DNA from: Whalleya microplaca
Taxonomy: Eukaryota; Ascomycota; Sordariomycetes; Xylariales; Xylariaceae
DNA: 64,000 nt
NCBI GenBank assembly: GCA_022497155.1
Contig: MU385772.1
Coordinates: 1 to 64,000, forward strand
Reading direction: 5' to 3'
The stretch's first letter is position 1, and the number at the start of each line of letters is the position of its first letter. Shown one piece after another: positions 23,857 to 34,386 of the stretch. Below the pieces are notes generated by a model. It was not told where the DNA came from. It did not search any database and worked only from the letters and a program-made list of their open reading frames with translations. Position numbers and translations under genes: made by a program.

Positions 23857-24073
23857 TGTTATGGCATAAAAATTAAAGCACAAGGTATAAAATTTAAGGT
23901 ATAGTTTGTACGCATTACGTAATTACAGCTTAAGCTTTACACCTAATATATATAATAAATTTCTCGGCCGACCTTTTAGCTTAAATTCCTTCCTTTTTTC
24001 CTTTATCTTAGGATTATATAAAATATATAGGAATTAAGTCGCTAAGTCACCTTAACCCTTATAACACGTGACA
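23857..24073 (+). repeat. Right LTR of Gypsy 2
   Basis: 217 bp, tgttatggcata ... acacgtgaca, preceded by the polypurine tract. It is less decayed at its ends than the left LTR. Confidence 0.9.
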
Positions 24074-24188
24074 CTGTTTATTTAATTTAACTAACTAAGC
24101 TTATGGTTTAATAAGTTACGTATAAAAAGCTTAAGGTGTGTTATAGCTATAGGGACTTTATAACACCCCATAAGTTTATGCCGTAACA
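24074..24188. repeat. Family X LTR-like repeat, copy 2, right piece
   Basis: Continues copy 2 after the Gypsy 2 insertion; matches about 1863-1975 and ends tatgccgtaaca. It marks the right edge of the AT-rich block. The following 285 bp up to the next gene show nothing recognisable. Confidence 0.75.
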
Positions 24189-24473
24189 TTATTTATTATA
24201 TTTAATATTACCGGAGTTATATGTTTCCGATTTTTATTAAACTTAATATAATTAGTTTAATTTGAGTAATTTCAAAGTTACATTATACTTTACGTAATGC
24301 CAGCTAGGACAATAACCACACAGTATCACAAGTATCACTCGTACCGTGCACCCCTACGTGTGCCGTGAACCGTAACCGTATCTCGTCATATCTGGGTTTA
24401 TCTCCCAGTATATACCAAGGCGGTTGTCGATCAGAATTGACGTTGGGCCCTCGCTTTCACGGTATTAGGCGTA

Positions 24474-26119
24474 TCACGTTCTCGTTCGCGGCCGGCCCCT
24501 CTTCTTCGCTATGCCTTGTGGTCTGGAGGACTTAGACTGTATAGTCTTTGGTGGCCGCCCTCGTCCTCTTTTGGGTGCTGGGGAAACGGATCCCGCTTCC
24601 ACCTTCGTTACCACCCGAGAGTTCCTGGACTCGCGTGGCACCCCTTTTTGCGGACGTGTTGTCTTCCTAACCAGGTCCGTCTGTGCAGCAGCGTCCATAA
24701 GATGCCGGGTTCTTTCGGCGATGCGGATACTACGTCGGGGTCCGGGAGTTTCTGGGGGTCTGAGTGCATATCGGGGTATAGCTTTAGTATTTTGCCCCTC
24801 GGTCGTCCTCGTGGGCGGCCGGGTGTCGGTCCCTGTTGTGGTGGAGGCGGAGCATGTACTATATGGTCGCTACCTTCATCTTCGCGTTCAATAACTTCTG
24901 CCTCAGGGACGAGTGCTCTAAGTTTGGGTGACGAGACCTCATTAGCCTCGGGTTTCTTTCCAAAAATAGGATGCGGTCTAGAGCAAGGGTTCAGGGACCG
25001 CCGTGGTGGGGGCGGAGTTGGAGGTGGAATAGCTTCCAGTGCGTCGATTTCGGATGGCGTGAACTCCATGTTGCTCAGTCCTACGGGCTCCGGCGACGGG
25101 GATTCGTGCTTCCATTTCCATCCAGGGCGGCGGAACCCCCTGCCTTTCTCGTAAGGGTCCCGGTCCCCGCCCTCTCTCCACCTTTTCGAGACGTATTGCT
25201 CGTGGCTCACATGAGTCACATTGTAGAACCGTGCCTTCTGATATGGAAGACGATCAAGCCTAGTCCTCTCCTCCTCTGCTTCAAGTGAATATATGTAAGA
25301 AGGCCGCGAGGTGATAAAAGATACGGCGACGCTCTTGCTAGCATCCGCCGTGAGATTGTGTCGTGGGAGGGGCGGTACTCGTTCGCCACGACGCAGCCCC
25401 TCACGCAAATGGACGGCTCATGCGTTAGGATGTTGGGAAATATACTCGGAATCGGTGCCGCGATATGGCGTGTCACCTTGCCATCTCCATTTCCAGGAAG
25501 AGGTCTTGTCCCGTATCTCCTCGTTGACCCGTCCGGGTATCCCCCACTCCGGATTCCACACGCCAAGAGTCTCCCAGCGCTGCTTGATTCTATGTCTAAT
25601 ATAAACTTGCTGCCGCTGCTCCCCAGCTCGCCCATCGAGTGATTTATAAGTCGCGAAATCTCGTAGTGCAGGATCTCCTAACATATGCCTGGCCTCCCAG
25701 GCAGCTTCGCTTTCGTATTGCCGCCCAGGGTGGTAAGCCGGGTGCCATGCTTCCAAGTGGCGCTGGGTGTCGCGAAGTTCTTGCTCGGTAAACGGTGCAT
25801 TGACGAGCTCGTCAATCTCCGCCATGATTTGTTTCCTGATTGGCCCCACAATGGATCCAAAGAAAGAGATAGGGGCGTTGTCATCGTTATTGTCGTGGCT
25901 GTCGTCATCGTCATCCACGTCTTCGTTATTGTTGTCAGATGACGGTGAGCGGTAGGGTGGCGGGTCGTCGCGATCAAATCGCCGGTCACGAACTCGCTCT
26001 AGGAGGTCGGGGTTGTTTGCCATATCGTGGAGCTCTGGCATGATAATTTCGTTCATTTGCCTATGGTCTAATCCGTAGACTGAGGCGTTGCCGCCGACAG
26101 GACTAAGACTGAGAGCCAT
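24474..26119 (-). CDS. AT-hook protein, unknown function (3 exons proposed)
   Basis: Predicted exons on the minus strand are 26119-25477, 25416-24734 and 24680-24474, giving about 510 residues. The start is ATG at 26119. There is an acidic Asp/Asn-rich stretch near residues 65-80 and proline runs in the middle. The C-terminal half carries AT-hook-like motifs GRPRGRPRGK, KRGRGRPPK and KKRGRPRTRT, which in known proteins bind the minor groove of AT-rich DNA; a nuclear DNA-binding role is inferred. The middle (about residues 110-220, rich in Trp and Arg) matches nothing I recognise. The 53-nt intron 24681-24733 (GTAGTA...CACAG) restores frame cleanly. The first intron (25417-25476, GTGACA, CTAAC branch, ending GAG) removes an in-frame TGA at about 25418 but has an unusual acceptor, so the TGA could instead be a real nonsense change. 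Confidence 0.6.
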
Positions 26120-27490
26120 TACAGAAGGTGTGATTTCGTGAAATTTCGACCGCCATGATTGTTTGGGTCATGGAAAGAGATGAAGATAAGCAAAGAATTA
26201 CATGCTTTTTAGGTGCAGGGGATACTGAGCGCCAATATCCTTTACCGTCGTTGTTAGTTGTCGTATCACCTTCACCTCTAGTCATTTAGTTGGTCAGTCA
26301 CTCAGTCAGCGATCAGCGATCACAGTCCATGATGACAGGAACCTGTGGCAACTTTGCCGGAACCGGTAATTGTTTGCCTCACAAGCGTAGGTGAGTCACG
26401 GGCACAACCCAACAGTGCTTTCGAACCTATGTACGCATACAAGGAATACATAACTTGTGAGCTTGAAGAGGTCACGTGAGTACAATGCATCTTAAAAGGG
26501 CCTATAACAAGGGCTTAGATAGGGCTTGGAATATATCAATTTCATTAATAATTCTCTAGGACCTCTGAGGTGCTTGGTGGCCCTCCTAATACGGGTGGGA
26601 AACAATAGGTCCTTATATAACCCAATTGCGATAGTACGTATTTCCTTCTGTTGCCGACATAGCCGCCATCAGGCTCTCGTACCCTTTGTTAGGTAGTCGT
26701 ACATTCCTCAAGTAACAAACAACAGCCAACAGCCTTCAACATATTGACATCTTACATATAACAGGTCTTGGCTCCATTCACGTGTGACAGGCCTACAATG
26801 GCTACCGCCCGCACAAATATAGAAGGGTTTAGCCTCTTCTAGCTGCACACTACACCAATTAAGGCACTAGGCTCCTCGTTACTTTGTTCTATATTGACGT
26901 GAGCTTATTTCGTGAATAAGGGATACTAACCAGTCTATATGTATCAAAGCAAGATACCGGTATATTTGAGGATTGGTGGTAGAGCTACTGTGCCCTGTAA
27001 AAGAGTTGTCCTACGGTGGACGTGAGGGCAATTGGGTGTCTTATGTCCAGAACAGGGGCAATCATTTATATTCGGTGCCGACCACGATGCTTATTTGAAG
27101 CTTGCTTTATGTCACAATAATAGGGGCAGGTATGAGTTATAGTGTCTTAAGCAAATGGAGTTTGAAACAAAATTGCTCCGAGGGCCCTGCTGCTTAAGGG
27201 ATATTATCACAGTTACAGTGTGTGCAATGATCATTTAGGTGCTGTCGTGATCACTTTTTTTTTTGACCAAGTATAATTATGTGTAGGTCTAAGATCTAAA
27301 AGATCTTTCCAGGAGCGTGAAAGAGCCGCTTGATAACGCAAGATTTGATGGGGAATATTTGCGAATGCTAGTTGTAGGAAGCGCAGCCATGCCACGGGAG
27401 TCATTGACTACAGGCTCTTCTGCTGTAGCTTTTTTAGTCTGTTCTGCTCTACCTACACTGCAACGTTGACCTCAGTCCTAGGTAATTATA
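26120..27490. other. Intergenic, no gene
   Basis: Normal-composition DNA with no convincing frame. It holds one copy of a dispersed repeat (27209-27306); nothing else was seen. Confidence 0.6.
27209..27306 (+). repeat. Dispersed repeat R1, copy 1
   Basis: About 98 bp (acagttacagtgtgtgcaat ... agatctaaaagatct) that recurs as an inverted, diverged copy at 45872-45967. Shared landmarks are catttaggtgctg, gatcact and agatctaaa. It is probably a fragment of an old transposable element. Confidence 0.65.
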
Positions 27491-29737
27491 CCATGGATCC
27501 CGACCATTCGGGACACCCTAGGTGCCGGGACCGCAATAACTAAATTCCGCCATATAAAAGTCACCATATTCAAATAACAATAGAAAATCAACAACTTGTC
27601 CAAAATAAAAATAAAAATTACCGTTCAGCAGCATTTCTCTTGATTAGTTTGTTAGTTTATTTGGCATTTTGATTATCCTGCCGGAACAAGTTTGTTTTAT
27701 AAATATAAATAGAACCTAAATAAAGGAATTTTTCTCGGAATCCTCCTCCTCGGAATCTTTCTTTTCTATATCATCTATAATAACTATAATCTCCTCTTAA
27801 ATATTATTTACAGCTTTATTGTTTTTTTTTCTCCTTCCAAATCTCTTAAAATATCTAAAAATATTAGTTTGGATTTTAAACTCGCCGTTTTTTTCTTTTT
27901 AGCTTCAAGCGTTTAACCTCCTCTTTTAAACGTTCAATTTCCTTGTTTTTCAATAATAAATTTATATTTAACTCTTTTATACGATTAGCAAGCTTACGGA
28001 TTTTATAACTAAAACCTAGTATACGTCCTTTAGTTAAATCTCTGATTTAACGCCTTATAGCTAGTGTAAAAATTATATCTATATAAGCTTACTAAAATTT
28101 AGTTATATTTACCTCCTCTTTATTTTATTAGATTTCTAAATAACTTAAAGCCTTTTTTTTTAATATTAGCCAGTTTTTTATAACTTTAAAGCTAGAGCAA
28201 ATATTCCTTATAATTAAAGCCTTACTCCTAGCTTAGGCATAAATCCTTATAAAATTCAGCTTATCTACCGGAGCTAAATCAGTTTAATAATTATATTTCT
28301 CTAACAGATCTTAATATCGGCGTTTAAGCTAATTAAAAGGACTATTATCTAATAGTTAAAGGCCGTGAGAGGTATATGCTAAAAGGAAGTAAAAAAAAAT
28401 GTTATGCTTAAAGTAAGTAGTTATAAAGGCATCCTAATTAAATAGGATTAGTTATACACTTTAATATTAGCCTATAATAAATTTAAAAGAAATCGGAAAA
28501 ATATAAAACTAACTGAAATAGATAGAAAATCGAATAGACTTATTATTTTATAACTTTTGTATCCATTAAAAATAATCAGCCGTAATTTTATTCGGTTATT
28601 AATAAAAGGCTCGGTTTAAAGTATAAACACTTACTTAAGCCAGTTAACAGCAATCCTATTATTAGTCTAACCCTTTTCTAAGGTAATATAATACTAAGGA
28701 GCTATTTTCTTAAATTCTTTTATAAACTAGGTTATTTAAAGCTCTTTGCCTTTAAAAATAATACCTAGTTTAAAAATAATGCTAGTTACGCTAACGTATT
28801 TAAGAAAAAAGGTCTACATACGGCTCTAAAGGCTCTTTAAAAACGCTCGTTTTATTGCTAAACTGCCTAAAACTAAATAATCAAGGCCTAAAGTATATAA
28901 TTAATATTTTAACGTTAAATTTCGATAATAAAGGCTTATATACTATATATAGCTATTAAATTACCTTTATTTATATTATAAGTTAGCTTAAAAGAAATAA
29001 AGCCATATTTACCCTCTCGAACTTGAAAATACTAGTTAATAGTTTTTAAAATAAACAAATTAAAGCGTAAGGTTTTAACTCTCTGCCTAATTTTAGTTAA
29101 TATTAAAAGATTACGTTACGTAAAGCCCTAGGTCCAGTTTTTGCTTAAAAAAGCTGGGACACCAGTTATAATATATATAATAACACGCATATTCGAATAT
29201 AAGGGGGCATAACCTAATACTTCCTAATTAAAAATCTATTTAACAAGCTGTTTTTCTTATTATTTTATAAAATAATTGCTATAATTAAATTTAATTACTA
29301 ATATTCTGCCGTAAATGTGTGCGGAAAGGGTCGATTGTAAGATACCCTATTTCTAACCTAATATACGAACTGATAAATTATTTTTTTAAATATTTATAAC
29401 GGCTATAGCTATATCTATGTCTATATAAAAAGGTATCGTAATCGGGGGTTATGGTATTAAGATATCTGATATTAAAATTAAGGTAGGTAAAAAGATAATA
29501 TATACGCGAAAAGACATTTTATTAATGGTTTTAATTAATTACCTTCCGCTACTCGAAAAAATTTAAAAAAAATATATATTAATATTTAAGCAATTATTTA
29601 AAGCCATAAAAACTCTCGTTTTATTATATTAAATTTTAGCCAAGAAATATGTAAATAAAAGTAGAGGGTTTTGTATGGTAATCGCTAATTTTTGCGGTCC
29701 CGGCACCTAGGGTATCCCGAATGGTCGGGATCTATGG
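27491..29737 (-). mobile_element. Fot1/pogo-type Tc1-mariner element, 2247 bp, dead
   Basis: Inverted repeats of about 46 bp (27491-27536 and 29692-29737, beginning ccat(g/a)gatcccgacc) differ at only two positions, both transitions. TA is duplicated outside (27489-27490, 29738-29739), the usual Tc1-mariner target. The interior is AT-rich and full of stops. On the minus strand, around 28410-28590, reading through stops gives RLIIFNGYKSYKI and, about 40 residues on, a degraded block. These correspond to the DDE motif region known from Fot1/pogo transposases (RLLilDGHgSH ... PpHsSHllQPLDv). The catalytic DGH position reads NGY, consistent with RIP. Confidence 0.82.
28200..29350 (-). pseudogene. 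Fot1/pogo transposase relic
   Basis: The minus-strand coding remnant inside the element at 27491-29737. The DDE_1-like block is recognisable at about 28410-28590; upstream, only scattered similarity remains. The frame is interrupted many times and the limits are approximate. Confidence 0.6.
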
Positions 29738-30103
29738 TACAGGCAGAAGGCAGATGATTCCGGTATCGATGCGGACGTTTAATAAACAAGCATGAGGATT
29801 AAAAAGTGGCCAAAAAGGCTTTATTGTAGCGATTTATTATTAGAGGCTAAGATTTAATGTACATTAACATAAAGGGAAAAAAAAGAAAAGAATCCTAACG
29901 AGGGTCACGCAATTATACATAGCATACCCTAAGCATGGAGGGACTTTATTCACTACAGGCTTCCCACAATCCTTGCATAATATATAATCGCCCGTCTATT
30001 TCTGAGAGTAACACTTATGAAAACGAGGCGGCTGTTTAGCTTCCTAGTAGTAGACGTATTTGCCCCAGTCGTAAATATAATAGAGCCATCAATTTCAACA
30101 ATC

Positions 30104-30715
30104 TCATTTCTCGTTAGCTGGCCGAAGCTGTGATAAAAGCGTAGATGAGTATTCCCAGCACTCATAGAGCATTATCAGCGTACATAATGTACTTAGGACA
30201 AAGAGAAGCAATAGTCGTAATAGCTCTATGTTTGGAGAATAGCCCGTGTCTGGGTCGAAGATCCCGATTCGCTTCATGGGCACAGGTTCAGTGTACGGCT
30301 CATCGAAATGCACTCCCCTTGCTGTGCTGAGGCCTTGATCGAAATCCCGATGGTCATAGACCGGGGGATCCTCGGGCACATTAACTACCCAGGTAGGTTC
30401 GCCGAGAGGTGGAGGTAACCGCCTTGATTCTTCCCGAGAAATGTCGGTGTTCAAATCAAAGTCAACTCGCCAGGTTTCCCTCGCGCCATTTTTCTGTGCA
30501 GGAAAGATGTGAAACACAATTATGCGATGGGTACGTGCGTTTCTTCGCCGACGCACATCTTTAACAACGAAATCTCTTATCCATTGGAAGAAATCGGAAT
30601 GTATTGTCATCTGGATCGTCCGGGATTGGTCCCCTAATAATGCCCCTCCATCTCCTAGTTCGTTGTTGTCTCCTCTAGTGCCTGTCCTTGCGACTGGCGC
30701 TTGACTGGGCAGCAT
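30104..30715 (-). CDS. Orphan protein with C-terminal membrane segment
   Basis: The first ATG of the frame is at 30715 (MLPSQAPVARTGTRG), giving 203 residues; the frame is open further upstream but without an ATG, so an upstream exon is possible. The soluble part is charged and proline-containing, with the basic stretch VRRRRNARTHR near residue 52. A hydrophobic segment (LLRLLLLFVLSTLCTLIMLY) near residues 164-183 precedes a short tail, suggesting a tail-anchored or single-pass membrane protein. No family recognised. It is divergently arranged with the gene at 31608, which also ends in a membrane segment. Either could be a lineage-specific gene. Confidence 0.4.
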   Translation of the reverse strand: MLPSQAPVARTGTRGDNNELGDGGALLGDQSRTIQMTIHSDFFQWIRDFVVKDVRRRRNARTHRIIVFHIFPAQKNGARETWRVDFDLNTDISREESRRLPPPLGEPTWVVNVPEDPPVYDHRDFDQGLSTARGVHFDEPYTEPVPMKRIGIFDPDTGYSPNIELLRLLLLFVLSTLCTLIMLYECWEYSSTLLSQLRPANEK

Positions 30716-31607
30716 TGCACTTATTATTCGTGTACGAGTGCAGCCTACCGATGGCGTTGCGTGGAAGATACACAAGTCACCCAAGGAGAAGACGAGGGTT
30801 TGCAAGAATGATGAAATCTGCAAGGCGAAGCTAGTATTGTATATTTGAAATTTACAGAGACTATTTGATTTACGGCGTAGAGAGGTGTCTGGTCTTTTCT
30901 CCGATTCCAGATTTAGACATCTTCTCGCTTTTGATTAAATCGTTGAAATGTTAGATAAGCCGCAAACAGCTCCTCGTATACCCAGCTAGGTGACTCCACC
31001 CCGCCTTTATTTTTACTACCATCATCTTTGTCTTTCAACCCTTTCAAGTCGCGGTTTTAGATAAACAATGGAGTAGCGTCTACCTGATTGTTCCGTTTTT
31101 ATAATTTGGCTTTGTCTATTCAAGGCCGACTTTCTGTGTGCCTAAGTTGTCAGTTCTTACCGTTTTCTGGGACATTAAATCCTGTTAGCAGTGTTAACGA
31201 TATGTCTTCCAAAAGATTATCTAAATATTGAAACAGAATTCGCCCCGGTTATCACTTATCTTTTCCTTGCCGAAGTGTGTATTCTAGTATAAAGTGTTTC
31301 TCAGCGAGACAGCGGCGGCAGCGCTTAAAAGACTTACACTCCCTACAAGTCTAAATAGCTTCATTGTGGATAATTGCGGGACTTAGGGATCAGGCATCAG
31401 TGCATAGGGATTAGTTTGTAAGAACTTCTAACGCTTTTGCATTCACTTATTTACGTTTATAAATATGAACATATTGCTATCCTTTCCAACGCTTGACTAA
31501 TATAAGGAATATCAGAAGAAAATTTCACTTAGAATATAGAGATATCCTCATTCTACCGAATTCCACTTAAAAAACACCAAGACTAAAGGGAGAGAAGTAG
31601 AGAAAAT
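30716..31607. other. Divergent intergenic region
   Basis: About 0.9 kb between two divergently transcribed orphan genes, presumably holding both promoters. No repeats or RNA genes seen. Confidence 0.4.
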
Positions 31608-32132
31608 ATGGCGGAGTTTAGTGTCATGCGTCTCGTATTTCCTAATGGCCACAATCAAGACATAGCATTTGTCTTCCACCAAGACAGTGTAGCTGTCAAC
31701 CCCACCATCAACCCAGTCCCTATCTCGCTACACCTGGGCGCAGGGAATAGATCTTGGCGGTCTGACAAATGGATTGGCAGCAATAGCACGTATGACCTTC
31801 CGACCCGCCCTAGCCGAGTAGTTCCATCGAATGCAGAAAACACAGCCTTATTCCAGAGGCCAGAAAGTTTAGGGGATTCCATTCAACCTGTCAAACCCGA
31901 GCCCAAGGAATTTAGCGCGTACTTTCTTTCGTTTCTAGCCCTCCTCCCACGGCCTCTGGTCCGCATATACACCAACGATAGGCGTGACGCGGCGATTCGC
32001 CTCCTCCGCCCTATCGTCGGGATTGGCGTCTCAGCTAGCTTAGCGGCCATCTTTATTTTCGAGTTCATATGGCTGTGCCTTGTCTTGCTGCCGTATTTCA
32101 CTACAGGCAACGGTAACCCCCGGCTGTTGTGA
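31608..32132 (+). CDS. Orphan protein with C-terminal membrane segment
   Basis: Intronless 174-residue frame with start ATG at 31608 (MAEFSVMRLVFPNGHNQD) after an A-rich leader (agagaaaatATG). The N-terminal part is polar; a hydrophobic segment (IVGIGVSASLAAIFIFEFIW and the following residues) spans roughly residues 136-165, before a short tail. No family recognised. Together with its divergent neighbour it forms a pair of small proteins with similar membrane topology but no visible sequence similarity. It lies about 0.3 kb before a scaffold gap, so its downstream context is uncertain. Confidence 0.4.
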   Translation: MAEFSVMRLVFPNGHNQDIAFVFHQDSVAVNPTINPVPISLHLGAGNRSWRSDKWIGSNSTYDLPTRPSRVVPSNAENTALFQRPESLGDSIQPVKPEPKEFSAYFLSFLALLPRPLVRIYTNDRRDAAIRLLRPIVGIGVSASLAAIFIFEFIWLCLVLLPYFTTGNGNPRLL

Positions 32133-32446
32133 CAGTAGCGGCCCTAGGTCATTCCGATAAGCCAACAGTTAGGCGGTATGGCAACGGCAATGAAGGGGTG
32201 ATAGTCGACGATCAGTATGTCTATATCTAGGTTCATAACGACGTTGTCCCCAATTCTAACAAGAATGGAGGACGCCTGTAATGGCAGCCATTGGAAATTG
32301 TACCGCCCTTTAATGGTCCTCTATAAGGGGCTTTCGTCGTCCAATGTGAGAGGGAGGTGCTTGAGGGCTAATTATACCTTTTACTAGAGCGACCTCTTTA
32401 AGAATTCTTAGATACCTCGGTTACATTACTATCAAAACTCAGGCAT

Positions 32447-32501
<55 letters not shown>

Positions 32502-33522
32502 CGGGGGGGGGGGGGGGGCGGNNNNNNNNNNTGGTGGTTTAGGGTTTATTTTTCCTTTTACTCGCCCGACCCATTTATTACTTCTTTTATACCCGGGTTA
32601 AATTACTTTAAAAACTAAGGCTTTTTCCCCCCCCCCCCCCCCCCCCCCAAAAAAAAAGTAGACACATATTATTGGCATATCAAATAAATAGAGAACTAAG
32701 TCCAACCCTAGCCCAAATAAGTTCCAGGGTCATCAAGAGCCTTTTAAGACTCCTTTCCCTGCTCACATTCTGCGTTGTTTCAAGTTGTTTGTTACCTATT
32801 AATCTACGTGATAGCCACAATAGACCCGCACCTCCTTAGAGAATGAATTCAAGGTATGCTTAAGTCCATATTTGAGTCAAAGAGCCTAGTATTAATTCGA
32901 TGTCGTTAGTAACGTCATGCTATTGGGCGGTTTCTGGCCGAAGTCTACTGCCTGCTGTCTCGATGACCGAGCATGTGTTACTTTGGACACAGACAAAGAC
33001 GTCGCAAAGAAACAGTGATTTGTGTCTCAGTAGGCTTTGGATCAACGCTTGAAACTCGGCACTTATGTATTCATAAATATGGTGCTGCCTGATCCCGTCA
33101 CAGTTCTGGCACTTGAAAGCCTCAAGAACACAGCAAAAGAAACCCCCGCACCACTGTTTAGTATCGTTTAAAATTACTTGAACCCATTCATTCGACGGCC
33201 TGCTGCAAGGATTGTATAGTCACGTGGATCTAGCGGCCAATGGTGAGGTTGGGTTTGTTTTGGTCTTGAAAATGTTGGTCATATTCTTGCTAGCATCTTG
33301 GTATGGCAGTTTGGATGATGAGTGATTATTCTTATCTTCCATTCTTTTCTATTCTTCTTTTTCATTGCCTTCATCTATTGTATCAGTGCACAGACGGATC
33401 TGAGACGATACGGCGATAGACACAACAAGAAATTGGCGTGGCAGATATTAAAGTTCACGTATAAGGAGACGTAATAGCAAACTAGAGCAACAGTTCATCA
33501 AACAAATGTAATCGTTTACAAC
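32133..33522. other. Intergenic, contains assembly gap
   Basis: No gene seen. The region holds the homopolymer runs and gap listed separately; sequence on either side of the gap may not be truly adjacent. Confidence 0.6.
32450..32657. other. Assembly gap (10 N) between poly-G and poly-C/poly-A runs
   Basis: A G-run of about 72 bases with two interrupting C (32450-32521) is followed by ten N (32522-32531), about 95 bases of ordinary sequence, a 22-base C-run (32627-32648) and nine A. Long G-runs next to Ns are typical sequencing artefacts; biological meaning is unlikely. Confidence 0.9.
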
Positions 33523-34386
33523 GTGCCGATGAGTAGTTTTTTTGGTCGTACTTGTATGTTCTTATTGGTAACGAGGATGGCGAGCTCTACTAAGGAGTAC
33601 GATATCTGTCAAAGGTCGCGTAGCAGGAAGAAGAATAGTGAGAGATACGGATGGCAGATAGATGGTGACTGCCAACGCCATAGGGGTCCGAAGCAAGTCA
33701 AAGGGGGGATCAAAAGCGCGGACTGGGACCTGGATGCATTAGCTCGAGCCTGCCACACTACTGAGACCTATTCCATTCACATCACTGGCCATATTTGTTC
33801 ATTCTTCCGCTCAAATGGAGGTGTACATGGGAATCCTACCGACTCACATGGGAACTGGTATGAGTTCCACCATTTCCAATGCCATTTATGGAACCTCCCT
33901 AACAATTTCCCATTTATGAAAACAAAATCTTATCCCATATCATACGATTATCTTCTCTTCATTGTTTATTTTCAGTTTGCGTCTTGTAAGTATTTGTGTT
34001 ATTCCTTTTTCTGACAATGATATTATACATGCTCACGTTAACCCCTTTTACCTTTGTGAGACTGTGGTGAGAAATCTCAAAGTGTCATGCAAGCTATTAA
34101 GCCGTGCTACGATATCGCTTAAATCACGAGGGGTGAAGGTGTTTATAAGGGGTCTTCGAATGCCCCAACCTAGAGGGACTATTTGAGATCATGAGACAAA
34201 ACCGGTAGGTATGGCTCGTTCAATTGTAGACGTTGTTTTCTAGGTAAACATGTTCATGTATTAGCCTAGGAAGTATATCCTTACAATGGTCATACTAGTA
34301 TCAGTCACACCTGGAGATTCCCCTGCTGCAATATTGAACGTCCCAAGTGGATTCTAGTGCCGGTTGATGAGGTCATGATTTTCAGC
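33523..34386. other. Unassigned region with one open frame
   Basis: A + strand frame (33529-34014, about 161 codons from ATG) is open, but it has no recognisable domain, an irregular composition and a Phe/Tyr-rich end. I do not call it a gene. The rest shows nothing. Confidence 0.3.

Larger units (their letters stand above)
16818..24073 (+). mobile_element. Ty3/Gypsy retrotransposon 2, RIP-dead, 7256 bp
   Basis: Complete outline: LTRs of 217 bp at 16818-17034 and 23857-24073, a purine-rich tract aacgggggggta just before the right LTR, and a 5-bp target duplication ctatt (16813-16817) / ctgtt (24074-24078) with one G-to-A difference. Family X copy 1 provides the pre-insertion sequence. A + strand gag-pol relic runs in between. 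The remnant of a CCHC zinc knuckle (YSREC) is near 19080-19110, reverse transcriptase at 20690-21110, RNase H at 21230-21700, and integrase from about 22440. It is full of stops and cannot move by itself. Confidence 0.9.

Noticed and set aside
16687..24193. Target duplication for family X copy 2
   Set aside because: Flanks read tatta and ttatt; in AT-rich DNA this is not a convincing match.
1..24300. CRISPR-like or centromeric array
   Set aside because: Repeats are explained by inverted arms, LTRs and a three-unit tandem array; there are no regularly spaced unique spacers and no long satellite.
24511..25942. Plus-strand frames of 85 to 212 codons opposite the AT-hook gene
   Set aside because: They are antisense shadows of the minus-strand exons; the AT-hook motifs and clean splice sites support the minus strand.
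32532..32560. tggtttagggttt after the gap, resembling the telomere unit TTAGGG
   Set aside because: Only a single unit occurs and it is not in tandem; no telomere.
33529..34014. 161-codon frame as a small secreted protein
   Set aside because: No clear signal peptide, odd Phe/Tyr-rich end, no recognised domain; left as unassigned.
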